DNA from: Georgfuchsia toluolica
Lineage (GTDB): Bacteria > Pseudomonadota > Gammaproteobacteria > Burkholderiales > Rhodocyclaceae
Length of the DNA: 64,000 nucleotides
NCBI RefSeq assembly: GCF_907163265.1
Contig: NZ_CAJQUM010000001.1
Location: 3,401,763 to 3,465,762, forward strand
Reading direction: 5' to 3'
Made by a program: the position numbers and the translations under genes. The notes below the pieces were generated by a model. That model worked only from the letters and a program-made list of their open reading frames with translations. It was not told where the DNA came from and ran no database searches. Shown piece after piece: positions 1 to 11,284 of this stretch (the stretch's first letter is position 1; every line of letters begins with the position of its first letter).

Positions 1-328
<328 letters not shown>

Positions 329-335
329 TTGAAAC

Positions 336-424
336 GAGTAAGGAGTTAGGAGTGAAGAGTCAGGAGTGTACCGGCGGCGAGAGTGGAGCGAGGATTTTGC
401 TCCTCACCCCTCTCTCCTTGCTCC

Positions 425-427
<3 letters not shown>
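336..427. repeat. AGGAGT-rich heptad-like repeats between dnaK and dnaJ
   Basis: The dnaK-dnaJ gap holds several copies of an AGGAGTKAGGAG-like motif: on the plus strand at about 340-368 and on the minus strand at about 405-427. The same motif recurs upstream of dnaK at about 2379-2407. These look like the short purine-rich direct repeats seen between genes in some betaproteobacteria. They are imperfect and encode nothing. A role as ribosome-binding decoys or recombination sites is speculation. Confidence 0.55.
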
Positions 428-2362
<1,935 letters not shown>

Positions 2363-2378
2363 TTTGATTCCTTTCAGT

Positions 2379-2407
2379 GAGGAGTTAGGGGTGAGGAGTG
2401 AGGAGTT
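2379..2407. repeat. AGGAGTKAGGAG repeats upstream of dnaK
   Basis: A purine-rich tract made of near-identical GAGGAGT units lies between the grpE stop and the dnaK start, on the plus strand. It matches the repeats found between dnaK and dnaJ (336-427), so both intergenic gaps of this heat-shock operon carry the same repeat family. Confidence 0.5.
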
Positions 2408-2476
2408 AAAACTTCCTCAACGCCGCGCTCCCGTATTAATTAACCTGTTCAGTATGTCGGGTTAGCGGCGGATATT

Positions 2477-3052
2477 TCAAGCCATTGCCTTGGAGACAAT
2501 GACCAGCGCTGGCCGGATTACCCGTCCGTTGAGGGCATAGCCTTTTTGCAACACGGTGAGCACGGTATTCGGTTCACCTTCGCTCTCGATCTGGCTGATG
2601 GCCTGGTGCTTGTGCGGGTCGAATTTTTCGCCGAGCGGATTGATGTCGACAAGATTCGATTTTTCGAAAGCGGAACCCAGTTGCTTGAGGGTTAGTTCGA
2701 CGCCGGATTTCAAGGCCTCGGCACTCTGGTTTTCATTGGACAGCGCGGCTTCGAGGCTGTCCTTGACGGCAAGCAGTTCGCCGGCAAATTTCTCGGCGGC
2801 GAACTTGCTCGCCTTGGCGATGTCTTCCTGGGCGCGGCGGCGGACGTTTTCGCCTTCAGCCTTGGCGCGCAACCAGGCGTCGTGGTGCTCGGCGGCCTTG
2901 AGTTCTGCTGCCTTGAGCAATTCTTCCAGGCTGGGCGTCACATCGTCCTGGGATTGTTCAGGTGCGGCGGTATCCGCAGATGAGTCGGGAGTCGCTTGTT
3001 CCTGCAACAGAGGATTCTGGTTTTCGGTGGAGTTTTCAGGATGGTCCGACAT
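2477..3052 (-). CDS. grpE: Nucleotide exchange factor GrpE
   Basis: GrpE releases ADP from DnaK and acts as the thermosensor of the DnaK cycle. The protein has 191 residues, the usual size. It has an acidic, low-complexity N-terminus, a long coiled-coil helix (about residues 45-100, rich in A/E/K), and the C-terminal beta domain with the family pattern [12 protein letters not shown] and [21 protein letters not shown]. It is the first gene of the grpE-dnaK-dnaJ run. The sigma32-type promoter (3090-3117) lies 38 bp upstream of its start. Confidence 0.97.
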   Translation of the reverse strand: MSDHPENSTENQNPLLQEQATPDSSADTAAPEQSQDDVTPSLEELLKAAELKAAEHHDAWLRAKAEGENVRRRAQEDIAKASKFAAEKFAGELLAVKDSLEAALSNENQSAEALKSGVELTLKQLGSAFEKSNLVDINPLGEKFDPHKHQAISQIESEGEPNTVLTVLQKGYALNGRVIRPALVIVSKAMA

Positions 3053-3089
3053 AGTTTCCGAACAGTCAGGTGGAAAGATAACCGTAGCG

Positions 3090-3117
3090 ATATGGGGGCG
3101 TCGCGGCGGGTTTCAAG
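3090..3117 (-). promoter_or_regulatory. Sigma32 (heat-shock) promoter of grpE-dnaK-dnaJ
   Basis: Read on the minus strand, the sequence is CTTGAAA (3117-3111), a 13-nt spacer, then CCCCATAT (3097-3090). This matches the RpoH consensus CTTGAAA-N13/14-CCCCATNT almost perfectly. It sits 38 bp upstream of grpE, so heat-shock control of the operon is a safe inference. Confidence 0.9.
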
Positions 3118-3312
3118 GGGGCGAAAAATTTATCCTGAAAACCTCATTTGGACCACGGCCGACACGGCGGGCATGACCAAAGGAAATCCCCGTGGGACGG
3201 CGGAAAAGCAAAAGCTTGCCAACGGATTTCTCCACCCGATAGATGGTGTGCCGGATGCTTGCCATGCCTGGTGTTTTCGCCGTGTTGCCGTGGTGAACTG
3301 CTTTTTCCAGGT

Positions 3313-3747
3313 TTATGCGTTGGCCTGAATCCAGCGCTTCAGGCTGGCGGCGTCCATCGCCCCGGACTGGCGCGCGATCTCGCGACCGCCACGAAAGATG
3401 GCCAAGGTCGGGATACTGCGGATGGCGAAGCGGGCTGCCAGCTCCTGCTGATCTTCGGTATTCACCTTGGCCAATTGGTAGTGCGGCTCCAGTTCGCCTG
3501 CCACCTGCACGAAGGCAGGCGCCATCATGCGGCAGGGGCTGCACCACGGCGCCCAGAAATCGACCACGATGGGCAGATCGGAGCGACCGATATGACGCTC
3601 GAAACTGGCGGCATCGAGTTCGACTGGTTTGCCCGCGAAGAGGGAACTCTTGCATTTCCCACAGGCGCCGCCTGCCGCAAGGCGATCTTCAGGAACGCGG
3701 TTGGGGGCGTGGCAGTGCGGGCAGACAACGATCAGCGATTTGTTCAT
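3313..3747 (-). CDS. trxC: Thioredoxin 2 (zinc-ribbon thioredoxin TrxC)
   Basis: This is a cytosolic thiol-disulfide reductant of the TrxC type. The 144-residue protein has an N-terminal zinc ribbon with Cys9/Cys12 and Cys29/Cys32, then a thioredoxin fold with redox motif WCSPC (Cys69, Cys72) and the cis-Pro loop in SIPTLAIF. TrxC of E. coli has WCGPC; Ser70 replaces Gly here, which could shift redox potential or substrate choice (inference). It is the last gene of a same-strand group with the acyl-CoA dehydrogenase and nifJ, 104 bp after the former, and may help keep oxygen-sensitive Fe-S enzymes reduced. Confidence 0.93.
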   Translation of the reverse strand: MNKSLIVVCPHCHAPNRVPEDRLAAGGACGKCKSSLFAGKPVELDAASFERHIGRSDLPIVVDFWAPWCSPCRMMAPAFVQVAGELEPHYQLAKVNTEDQQELAARFAIRSIPTLAIFRGGREIARQSGAMDAASLKRWIQANA

Positions 3748-3851
3748 GGCAACTCCATACGGATTTCCACCGATATGGGGCCAATGCGGGTCGCTTCAAG
3801 GAGCGGTTATCCGTAATATGTGGCGCCGTGGATCCCAAAGACAAACCCGCA

Positions 3852-4700
3852 TTAGTAGTGATAAAAGCCGCGTCCGCTCTTGCGGCCGAGGTAACCCGCC
3901 GCGACCATTTCCTTGAGCATGGGCGCCGGGCGATAACGCGGGTCGTTGAAGCCTTCGTATAACACTTCCATGATCGACAGCAGCGTATCAAGGCCGATCA
4001 GGTCGGCCAGGGCGAGCGGGCCGAGCGGATGATTGCAACCCAGCTTCATGCCGACGTCGATGTCCTCGGCCGTGGCGATTCCCTCTTCGAGCACGGATAC
4101 CGCTTCGTTGATCATCGGGCAAAGAATGCGGTTGACCACGAAGCCGGGGCGGTTCTTCACCGTGATCGGCGACTTCCCGAGCGATAAGGCAAATTCCCTC
4201 ACCCTGGCATGCGTCTGATCCGACGTTTGCAGGCCGCTGATCAACTCCACCAGCGCCATCATCGGCACCGGATTGAAGAAGTGCATGCCGATGAAACGCG
4301 TCGGATGATTCAGCGTCGCCGCCATTTGCGTAATCGAAATCGACGAGGTGTTGGTCGCTATGACGGTGTGTTCGCCAACATTTTCCTCGACCTGCTTGAT
4401 GATGCGCAGCTTGAGCGGCAGGTTTTCCGTTGCCGCTTCTATCACCAGATCGGCGCCGGCGATGTCGGCATAATTCGTCGATCCCTTGACCAACGCCAGA
4501 ATCCCCTCTTTCTGCGTTTCGGTCATCTTTTCCTTCTTGACCAGGCGGTCCAGGCTGCCGGCGATGGTTGTCAGTCCGCGCGCTACGGCAGCGCCGGCTA
4601 CATCGATCATCACTACCTGCTTGCCGGCACCCGCACAGGCCTGCGCGATACCGTTGCCCATCGTTCCTGCGCCGATTACTGCAATTTGTGCAATTGTCAT
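3852..4700 (-). CDS. hbd: 3-hydroxybutyryl-CoA / 3-hydroxyacyl-CoA dehydrogenase
   Basis: This is an NAD(P)-dependent (S)-3-hydroxyacyl-CoA dehydrogenase of the short Hbd/PaaH type (282 aa, no hydratase domain). The Rossmann motif VIGAGTMGNGIAQ is at residues 8-20. The HFFNPVP motif carries the catalytic His, and the C-terminal signature NRPGFVVNRILCPMINEA is intact. The start is set by AGGAAAG upstream of the ATG at 4700. In this window it could oxidise 3-hydroxybutyryl-CoA (after crotonyl-CoA) or 3-hydroxypimelyl-CoA from ring cleavage; sequence does not decide which. It lies 68 bp after nifJ. Confidence 0.93.
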   Translation of the reverse strand: MTIAQIAVIGAGTMGNGIAQACAGAGKQVVMIDVAGAAVARGLTTIAGSLDRLVKKEKMTETQKEGILALVKGSTNYADIAGADLVIEAATENLPLKLRIIKQVEENVGEHTVIATNTSSISITQMAATLNHPTRFIGMHFFNPVPMMALVELISGLQTSDQTHARVREFALSLGKSPITVKNRPGFVVNRILCPMINEAVSVLEEGIATAEDIDVGMKLGCNHPLGPLALADLIGLDTLLSIMEVLYEGFNDPRYRPAPMLKEMVAAGYLGRKSGRGFYHY

Positions 4701-4768
4701 TTTTCTTTCCTAACGGCTGTATTGGAGTTTGGCAACACAAGATCGTGTGTGACGGCTGGTCGATGTAA

Positions 4769-7700
4769 TCAATTAGAGGAACTTCCGTCGATGATGGGTT
4801 GAACCGGGAGAGCCATATGGGCATAGAGCGCCAGCCGTTCTTCGGACTTGTTCTGGAGCAACTGCATCAGATCCTTGAAACGTTCCGGATTTTGCTGCTC
4901 CACCATGCGGAAACGGGTCTCGTTGCGGGTGTAGTCGGTCACCTTGCCACTGGGCGCGGGGGAATCGACGCGCAGCGGGCTCTCGCCGGGGGCATTCCGG
5001 CGCGGGTCATAGCGATACAGCGGCCAGTAGCCGGTATCGACCGCCAGTTTCTGCTGCGCCGCGCCCTGGGCCAGGTCATAACCATGGGCAATGCAGTGCG
5101 AGAAAGCGATGATCAAGGACGGGCCCGGATAGGCTTCCGCCTCGGCAAAGGCTTTTACCACCTGGGCGTCGTTGGCGCCAAAGGCGATCTGGGCGACATA
5201 CACGCTGCCATAGGACATGGCCAGCAGACCGAGGTCTTTCTTGGCCATCGATTTGCCCGCCGCCGCGAACTTGGCCGCCGCGCCGGTGGGCGTGGCCTTG
5301 GAGGCCTGACCGCCGGTATTGGAATAGACCTCGGTATCCATGACCAGGATATTGACGTCGCGCCCGGACGCGAGCACATGATCCAGGCCGCCATAACCGA
5401 TGTCATAGGCCCAGCCGTCGCCGCCGACGATCCAGACGCTCTTCTTCACCAGATAGTCGGCGATGAGTTCCAGCCGGCGCGCTTCGGGCCGGGGAATGCC
5501 CTTGAGCTGCTCGCGCAACGCCAGCACGCGAACGCGCTGGGCGGCGATCCCGGCTTCGTCCTGCGGCTGGACTGCCAGCAATTCCCCGACCAGGCGATCA
5601 CCCACCTCGCCCGCCAGGACTTGCAGCAGTTCCTGCGCCTGCTTGGTTTGCTGATCGACGGCAAGCCGGTAGCCGAAACCAAATTCGGCATTGTCCTCGA
5701 ACAGGGAATTGCTCCACGCCGGTCCGCGCCCCTCGCGGTTGACCGTGTACGGCGTCGTCGGCAGGTTGCCGCCATAGATCGACGAACAACCGGTGGCATT
5801 GGCGATCAGCGCCCGATCGCCAAAGAGCTGCGTCAGGAGTTTCACATAAGGCGTTTCGCCGCAGCCGGAACAGGCACCCGAATACTCGAACAGCGGCTCG
5901 AAGAACTGCGTCCCCTTCATATTGAGCGGCACCAGGTTGCGGTCTGCTTCGGGCAGCGCGAGAAAGAATTCATAGTTGTCGCGCTCCGGGACGCGCAACG
6001 GCAGTTGCGGGACCATGCCGATGGCCTTTTGCCGCGGGTTCTGCTTGTCCTTGGCCGGGCAGACTTCGACGCAAAGCCTGCAGCCGGTGCAGTCTTCGGG
6101 GGCCACCTGCAAGGTGTATTTTTGGCCCTGGAAAGGTTTGCCCTTGAAATCGATCGACTGGAAGGTGGCTGGCGCACCCGCCAGCGCTGACGGCGGGTAG
6201 ACCTTGGCGCGAATGGCCGCATGCGGACAGACCATCGCGCATTTGTTGCACTGGATGCAGATGGCCGGATGCCACTGGGGAATTTCCAGCGCCAGATTGC
6301 GCTTCTCCCAGCGCGTCGTGGCCGTGGGCCAGGTGCCATCGACCGGAAACGCACTTACCGGAAGTCCGTCGCCCTTGCCTGAGAGCATCACCGCCGTGAC
6401 CCGCTGAACGAAGTCCGGCGCCTTGGCCGAGACGGTCGGCGGCATGACGATGGCGGAATCCGCCGTGGCCGGCACCTTGACTTCGTGCAGATGCGCCAGC
6501 GAATCGTCGACCACGGCGTAGTTCTTGTTCACCACCGCCTCGCCCTTGGCGGCGTAGGTTTTCTTGATCTGGCGCTTGATGTAGTCGATCGCTTCCTCGC
6601 GCGGGAAGATCGCCGCCAGCGCAAAGAAGCAGGTTTGCATCACGGTATTGACGCGCCCGCCCATGCCGGCGCGACGCGCCACATCGTAAGCGTCGATGGT
6701 GTAGACCTTCAACTGCAGATCAATGATCTGCTGCTGGACTTCACGCGGCAACTCAGCCCACAGCTTTTCCGCGGGGAACAATGAATTGATGAGCAGCGTG
6801 CCGCCGGGAGCCGCGATCTCCAGCACATCGTAGCGCTCGAAGAAGTTCCACTGATGCACGGCAACGAAGCTCGCACGCCGGATCAGGTAGCTCGACTGGA
6901 TCGGCCGCGGGCCGAAGCGCAGATGCGAAGTGGTGATGGCGCCGGATTTCTTCGAGTCGTAGACAAAATAGCCCTGCGCGAACTGGTCGGTCTCTTCGCC
7001 GATGATCTTGATCGAGTTCTTGTTCGCGCCGACCGTGCCGTCGGCGCCCAGGCCGTAGAACACCGCGCGCACGACGTCCTTCGGTTCGATGTCGAAGGAA
7101 TAATCGACCGGCAGGGAGAGGCCGGTCACGTCATCGACGATCCCCACGGTAAAGCGCCGCTGTGGCTTGTCCTTGGCCAATTCTTCATACACCGCGCGCA
7201 CCATGGCCGGGTTGAACTCCTTGGACGACAGTCCATAGCGCCCGCCGATGACGCGCGGGTGTATCTTCAATGCGCCTTCTTCCTCGGCTTCGTGCAGGGC
7301 GGCGACCACATCGAGGTAGAGCGGATCGCCGAAGGCGCCCGGCTCCTTGGTGCGATCCAGTACCGCGATGGTCCGCGCCGTGCGCGGAATCGCCTTGATG
7401 AAGTCAGCCGTGGCGAAGGGCCGGAACAGGCGCACCTTGAGCAGCCCCACTTTTTCACCGCGGGCCACCATCCAGTCGACGAGTTCATGCGCCGCTTCCG
7501 CGCCCGAGCCCATCATGATGATCACGCGCTCGGCTTGCGGATGGCCGACGTAATCGTAGAGGCGATATTGGCGGCCGGTGACCTTGGCGAAGCGGTCCAT
7601 CTCCGCCTTCACTTTTTCCGGACAGACGTCATAGTAGCTATTGCCGGCTTCGCGCGCCTGGAAGAACACGTCAGGATTCTGCGCCGTGCCCCGCAGTACG

Positions 7701-8347
7701 GGGTGATCGGGCGATAACGCGCGACGGCGGTGGGCGGCGATCATTTCTTCGTCTATCAGCGCACGCAGGTCATCGTCGGAAAGCACCGCGATCTTGGCCA
7801 CTTCGTGCGAGGTGCGGAAACCGTCGAAGAAATGAAGGAAGGGGATGCGCGTCTTCAGCGTGGCGGCGTGGGCAATGGCGGCGAAATCCTGCGCCTCCTG
7901 AACCGAACCCGCGGCCAGCATGGCGAATCCGGTCGAGCGGCAGGCCATGACGTCGGAATGGTCACCGAAAATGGACAGGGCGTGCGTGGCAAGGGTGCGC
8001 GCCGAGACATGCATCACGAAGGACGTGAGTTCGCCGGCGATCTTGAACATGTTGGGGATCATCAGCAACAGGCCCTGCGATGCGGTGAACGTGGTCGACA
8101 GCGCACCAGCCTGGAGTGCGCCGTGAACCGCCCCGGCGGCGCCACCCTCGGATTGCATTTCGGAAACCTGCGGCACAGTATTCCAAAGATTGTGCATCCC
8201 CTTCGCCGCCCATTCGTCGGAGTGCTCGCCCATGTTCGATGAGGGCGTGATCGGGTAGATGGCGATCACTTCGCTCAGCCGGTACGCCACCGAGGCTACC
8301 GCCTGGCTTCCATCCAGCGTTTGCATTGTCATTGCAGAATTACTCAT
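4769..8347 (-). CDS. nifJ: Pyruvate:ferredoxin (flavodoxin) oxidoreductase
   Basis: This is a single-chain PFOR of about 1192 residues that interconverts pyruvate + CoA and acetyl-CoA + CO2 with low-potential ferredoxin/flavodoxin. Domain I starts with YPITPSSNMGEHSDEWAAKG. Two ferredoxin-type motifs follow, CIQCNKCAMVCPHAAIR and CTGCRLCVEVCP, then the TPP domain with CSGCGETPY and GGDGWAYDIGYGG. The ATG at 8347 follows GAGGAATCCTTG. The enzyme is oxygen-sensitive and unusual in aerobic betaproteobacteria. Here it could supply reduced ferredoxin to the bam reductase or fix CO2 onto acetyl-CoA to give pyruvate, the proposed acceptor of the transcarboxylase at 32603-36472 (inference). Confidence 0.97.
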   Translation of the reverse strand: MSNSAMTMQTLDGSQAVASVAYRLSEVIAIYPITPSSNMGEHSDEWAAKGMHNLWNTVPQVSEMQSEGGAAGAVHGALQAGALSTTFTASQGLLLMIPNMFKIAGELTSFVMHVSARTLATHALSIFGDHSDVMACRSTGFAMLAAGSVQEAQDFAAIAHAATLKTRIPFLHFFDGFRTSHEVAKIAVLSDDDLRALIDEEMIAAHRRRALSPDHPVLRGTAQNPDVFFQAREAGNSYYDVCPEKVKAEMDRFAKVTGRQYRLYDYVGHPQAERVIIMMGSGAEAAHELVDWMVARGEKVGLLKVRLFRPFATADFIKAIPRTARTIAVLDRTKEPGAFGDPLYLDVVAALHEAEEEGALKIHPRVIGGRYGLSSKEFNPAMVRAVYEELAKDKPQRRFTVGIVDDVTGLSLPVDYSFDIEPKDVVRAVFYGLGADGTVGANKNSIKIIGEETDQFAQGYFVYDSKKSGAITTSHLRFGPRPIQSSYLIRRASFVAVHQWNFFERYDVLEIAAPGGTLLINSLFPAEKLWAELPREVQQQIIDLQLKVYTIDAYDVARRAGMGGRVNTVMQTCFFALAAIFPREEAIDYIKRQIKKTYAAKGEAVVNKNYAVVDDSLAHLHEVKVPATADSAIVMPPTVSAKAPDFVQRVTAVMLSGKGDGLPVSAFPVDGTWPTATTRWEKRNLALEIPQWHPAICIQCNKCAMVCPHAAIRAKVYPPSALAGAPATFQSIDFKGKPFQGQKYTLQVAPEDCTGCRLCVEVCPAKDKQNPRQKAIGMVPQLPLRVPERDNYEFFLALPEADRNLVPLNMKGTQFFEPLFEYSGACSGCGETPYVKLLTQLFGDRALIANATGCSSIYGGNLPTTPYTVNREGRGPAWSNSLFEDNAEFGFGYRLAVDQQTKQAQELLQVLAGEVGDRLVGELLAVQPQDEAGIAAQRVRVLALREQLKGIPRPEARRLELIADYLVKKSVWIVGGDGWAYDIGYGGLDHVLASGRDVNILVMDTEVYSNTGGQASKATPTGAAAKFAAAGKSMAKKDLGLLAMSYGSVYVAQIAFGANDAQVVKAFAEAEAYPGPSLIIAFSHCIAHGYDLAQGAAQQKLAVDTGYWPLYRYDPRRNAPGESPLRVDSPAPSGKVTDYTRNETRFRMVEQQNPERFKDLMQLLQNKSEERLALYAHMALPVQPIIDGSSSN

Positions 8348-8639
8348 CAAGGATTCCTCAAGATCAGCCTCAGGACTGATCCCATCTCGAAAGGTGAATT
8401 GTCATGATAAATAAATAGCGGTGATCGTCAACCAAACTCATGTGGTGAACGAACCCGCGCCGGGAAGCGTCATCTTGCCGATGGTCTGGCCTGTTTCAGT
8501 GCTGTCACCAAGGCCGGTTGTATGCATCACTTCCGCCAAGTCTCGGCTACCTTGGATCGCACTGATATGGACTATTACCACCTCTGGTTTGACCATCCTA
8601 TGGTTGAAGCTGCTATTAGGCAAACGACAATTTTGCACT

Positions 8640-8664
8640 GTGTTGTGCGAGAATTGCACAACAC
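8640..8664. promoter_or_regulatory. Perfect 9-bp inverted repeat between nifJ and a LysR gene
   Basis: GTGTTGTGC, a 7-nt spacer, then GCACAACAC, ending 33 bp before the LysR start at 8698 in the 350-bp divergent region with nifJ. It contains T-N11-A dyads typical of LysR-family binding sites, so it is a good candidate for autoregulation and control of nifJ. No other gene lies in 8348-8697. Confidence 0.7.
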
Positions 8665-8697
8665 TTTCTGGTTTGGCTAAATTGCCCGATTACAGAT

Positions 8698-9609
8698 ATG
8701 CGACGCAAGATCCCAAATTCAGGCGCTATGATTGCCTTCGAGGCCGCGGCGCGGCACGAAAGCTTTTCCCGCGCAGCCGAAGAACTATCGCAGACACAAA
8801 GTGCGATCTGCCGCCAAGTTGCTGGTCTCGAGGATTTTCTCGGAATACAGTTGTTTCGACGTTCGAAGCGCGGTGTCAAGCTTACCGAAGCCGGCTTGTC
8901 CTATAGCCGTCAGATAGCAGTGCGGCTGGATGAGGTTGAACGCGATACCTTGTCTCTGATGTCCAGTCAAGGTCAGGGCGTAACCCTGAAGTTGGCCGTA
9001 GTGCCAACCTTTGCGACTAAATGGTTGCTTCCCCGACTGGGCGGATTCCTCCGCAGCAATCCTGAAGCTACAGTCAATCTGGATAATCGCACCCGTCCGT
9101 TCCTCTTTACCGAGACTAATTTCGATGCAGCCATATATTTTGGCAATTCGATATGGTCAGGAACCCAGTCCATTTTTCTGATGCGCGAAAATCTTGTGCC
9201 GGTATGCAGCCCCCGCTTGGTAGCACAATACGGCCAGATGTCTGCGATTGATATCGCGAATTTGCCCCTGCTTCAGCAATCGACGCGACCATATGCCTGG
9301 CGAAAATGGTTCGCTTCTCTTGGTCAGCGTGTTTCCAGCGATATGGCTGGACCGCGTTTTGAGTTGTTCAGCATGCTGGCCCAGGCGGCAAAACACGACA
9401 TGGGTGTGGCCTTGATTCCCCCCATGATGATCGAGGATGAACTGGCAAGTGGGGATCTGGTCATTCCAGTAATACATGAATATCTAAGCGACAAGAGCTA
9501 CTACCTCATTTTCCCGGAACATCATCCGGAGACACAAACCTTTCACGCCTTTCGCGACTGGCTGCTTGCGGAAGCAAGTGATTACCGGCTAGCTAATAAT
9601 TTGGGTTAA
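8698..9609 (+). CDS. LysR-family transcriptional regulator (GcvA-like)
   Basis: The 303-residue protein has an N-terminal winged HTH (residues about 10-65, with AAARHESFSRAAEELSQTQSAICRQVAGLE) and a C-terminal periplasmic-binding-like effector domain (about 92-295). The pattern resembles the GcvA subgroup. It is transcribed away from nifJ, with a perfect dyad in the shared intergenic region, so nifJ-hbd-trxC is its likely target. The effector cannot be predicted. Confidence 0.88.
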   Translation: MRRKIPNSGAMIAFEAAARHESFSRAAEELSQTQSAICRQVAGLEDFLGIQLFRRSKRGVKLTEAGLSYSRQIAVRLDEVERDTLSLMSSQGQGVTLKLAVVPTFATKWLLPRLGGFLRSNPEATVNLDNRTRPFLFTETNFDAAIYFGNSIWSGTQSIFLMRENLVPVCSPRLVAQYGQMSAIDIANLPLLQQSTRPYAWRKWFASLGQRVSSDMAGPRFELFSMLAQAAKHDMGVALIPPMMIEDELASGDLVIPVIHEYLSDKSYYLIFPEHHPETQTFHAFRDWLLAEASDYRLANNLG

Positions 9610-9643
9610 TCTGCAATCTTAAAAAATAGGCAATATAATGCAC

Positions 9644-9659
9644 TTCACAAGTCTGTGAA
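9644..9659. promoter_or_regulatory. Inverted repeat upstream of the BzdR/BoxR-like gene
   Basis: TTCACA-agtc-TGTGAA overlaps the end of a TATAAT-like -10 and a TGCA tetramer (about 9636-9642), 10 bp upstream of the start at 9669. BzdR/BoxR proteins bind TGCA-containing repeats, so this may be an autoregulatory operator (inference). Confidence 0.5.
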
Positions 9660-9668
9660 TCTGAACTG

Positions 9669-10559
9669 ATGAACAATATCAACCCTGTGCCTGTGCGTCC
9701 CGAACTGTCAAACTTGAAACTCGAAGCTAATGGGTATCTACGCGCGCTAGGCGAACACATTCGAGATCTAAGAGTGCGCCGGGGGATGCCCCGCGCAATC
9801 CTTGCACGTGACTCCGGAGTGTCGTTGCGTTATCTGGCCCAGTTGGAAAGCGGTGAGGGAAATATCTCTATAGTCCGCTTGCGGCAGGTCGCCCAAGCAA
9901 TGGCGATTCCTCTGGAAGATATTGTCCGGGTAGGACCAGAACAAGCGCCGGAACTTACGCTGTTGGTTCAGTACCTCTCCCGCTTGCCCCCTGCCCAGTT
10001 GGGAGAAGCGCGAGAACTCCTGCTGGGTACTTTCGAAAAAAAGGGGCGGCGCCATCGTATTGCCCTGGTCGGGTTACGCGGGGCAGGCAAGACTACCTTG
10101 GGTAAGATGCTTGCGGCGCACCTGGATGTGCCTTTCATCGAACTCGCCGACGAGATCAGGCGGTTAGCCGGGATGACATTGCCCGAGGTATTCTCCCTTT
10201 ATGGACAGTCAGCTTACCGCCGCTATGAGCAACGCTCGTTGCAAGCGGTGATCGATACTTATGATCGTTTTGTGCTGTCTACCGGGGGCAGCATCGTCAC
10301 CGAGGCGGCAACTTTCGACAAATTGCTCACTTACTGCCATACGATCTGGCTCAAAGCGAGCCCATCCGATCACATGGCCCGAGTTGTGGCACAAGGTGAC
10401 CGGCGTCCCATGAGCGACAACAGTGAGGCGATGAAGGATCTGGAGCGTATTCTGGCTGGGCGCGAACCCATGTACATGAAGGCTGACGCAACGGTAAATA
10501 CTTCAGCCGGCGACCTCCAGCAGAGCTTTGCCGAACTTCTGAAACAGATCAATCCCTGA
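9669..10559 (+). CDS. BzdR/BoxR-like benzoyl-CoA-responsive repressor (XRE HTH + shikimate-kinase-like domain)
   Basis: The 296-residue protein has an N-terminal XRE/Cro HTH (residues about 27-85, LRVRRGMPRAILARDSGVSLRYLAQLESG) and a C-terminal shikimate-kinase-like domain (about 130-296) with the P-loop GLRGAGKTTLGK. This fusion defines the BzdR/BoxR family. In Azoarcus these proteins repress the bzd (anaerobic, class I) or box (aerobic) benzoate genes and are released by benzoyl-CoA. Here no class I reductase is present; the regulator lies beside the class II bam operon, whose promoter block contains a TGCA-N6-TGCA palindrome. Control of bam and dch is therefore likely but inferred. Confidence 0.92.
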   Translation: MNNINPVPVRPELSNLKLEANGYLRALGEHIRDLRVRRGMPRAILARDSGVSLRYLAQLESGEGNISIVRLRQVAQAMAIPLEDIVRVGPEQAPELTLLVQYLSRLPPAQLGEARELLLGTFEKKGRRHRIALVGLRGAGKTTLGKMLAAHLDVPFIELADEIRRLAGMTLPEVFSLYGQSAYRRYEQRSLQAVIDTYDRFVLSTGGSIVTEAATFDKLLTYCHTIWLKASPSDHMARVVAQGDRRPMSDNSEAMKDLERILAGREPMYMKADATVNTSAGDLQQSFAELLKQINP

Positions 10560-10694
10560 TTTCCTGCTCCGTCCCGGAACTCAGGAAAATTATCTACTTT
10601 CATGCCATTAACATGTCTGCATTCTACTTCACTAAAGATACGAGTGTTTTTCATAAGGCACAACAAGTGAGCTTGCTGAACATGTTGGCTAAGC

Positions 10695-11162
10695 ATGCAT
10701 TTATTTAACCCGACTTTCAAAATGGAACACGGACTTTTTACCTCTCATTATCCAATACGGTTTTCCCATACCGACATGGCGGGCATCGTCTACTTCCCGA
10801 ATTTCTTCGATATGTTTCAGACCGTTGTTGAAGACTGGTTTACCCACTGGCTGGGTATTAACTATGCGGTCCTGATCACGGAACGCAAGGTTGCCTTGCC
10901 ATCAGTGAGGGCTGCATGCGACTTCAAGAGCCCCGCTCGTATCGGGGACATCCTCGATTTGACGGTAATATTGAAAAATATCGGACGTTCATCAATCTCG
11001 ATCGGGATCGAGGGCTCAATCCGCGGCAATCCTACGCTGCTCGGCGAAGTTGTACTGGTAACGCTATCAGTGGGGAATTTCAAATCGATTCCGATTCCGC
11101 CTGACATCGCCAGTCGGCTCGAAGACTATCGGCGGTTGACCGAAGTATCCACGTCCAATTGA
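10695..11162 (+). CDS. Acyl-CoA thioesterase, 4-hydroxybenzoyl-CoA thioesterase (hot-dog) family
   Basis: The 155-residue single hot-dog domain protein carries the family signature IRFSHTDMAGIVYFPNFFDMF (residues about 21-41), where the Asp is the usual catalytic residue. Close relatives hydrolyse aromatic or short-chain acyl-CoAs, and similar genes accompany benzoyl-CoA pathways, possibly to prevent CoA being trapped as benzoyl-CoA. Neither the ATG at 10695 nor that at 10722 has a clear ribosome-binding site. A hairpin follows at 11285-11318. Confidence 0.85.
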   Translation: MHLFNPTFKMEHGLFTSHYPIRFSHTDMAGIVYFPNFFDMFQTVVEDWFTHWLGINYAVLITERKVALPSVRAACDFKSPARIGDILDLTVILKNIGRSSISIGIEGSIRGNPTLLGEVVLVTLSVGNFKSIPIPPDIASRLEDYRRLTEVSTSN

Positions 11163-11284
11163 TCATCGCCGGCAAGTCGATGCTGGTTTGCGGCAATACG
11201 GCGGCAATGGTCGGCGAAACCCGCTTTGCCAAGCACTTCCGGGTCTCGGCGACCGCCCGAATCACTTCGGTGCATTCGACTGCT

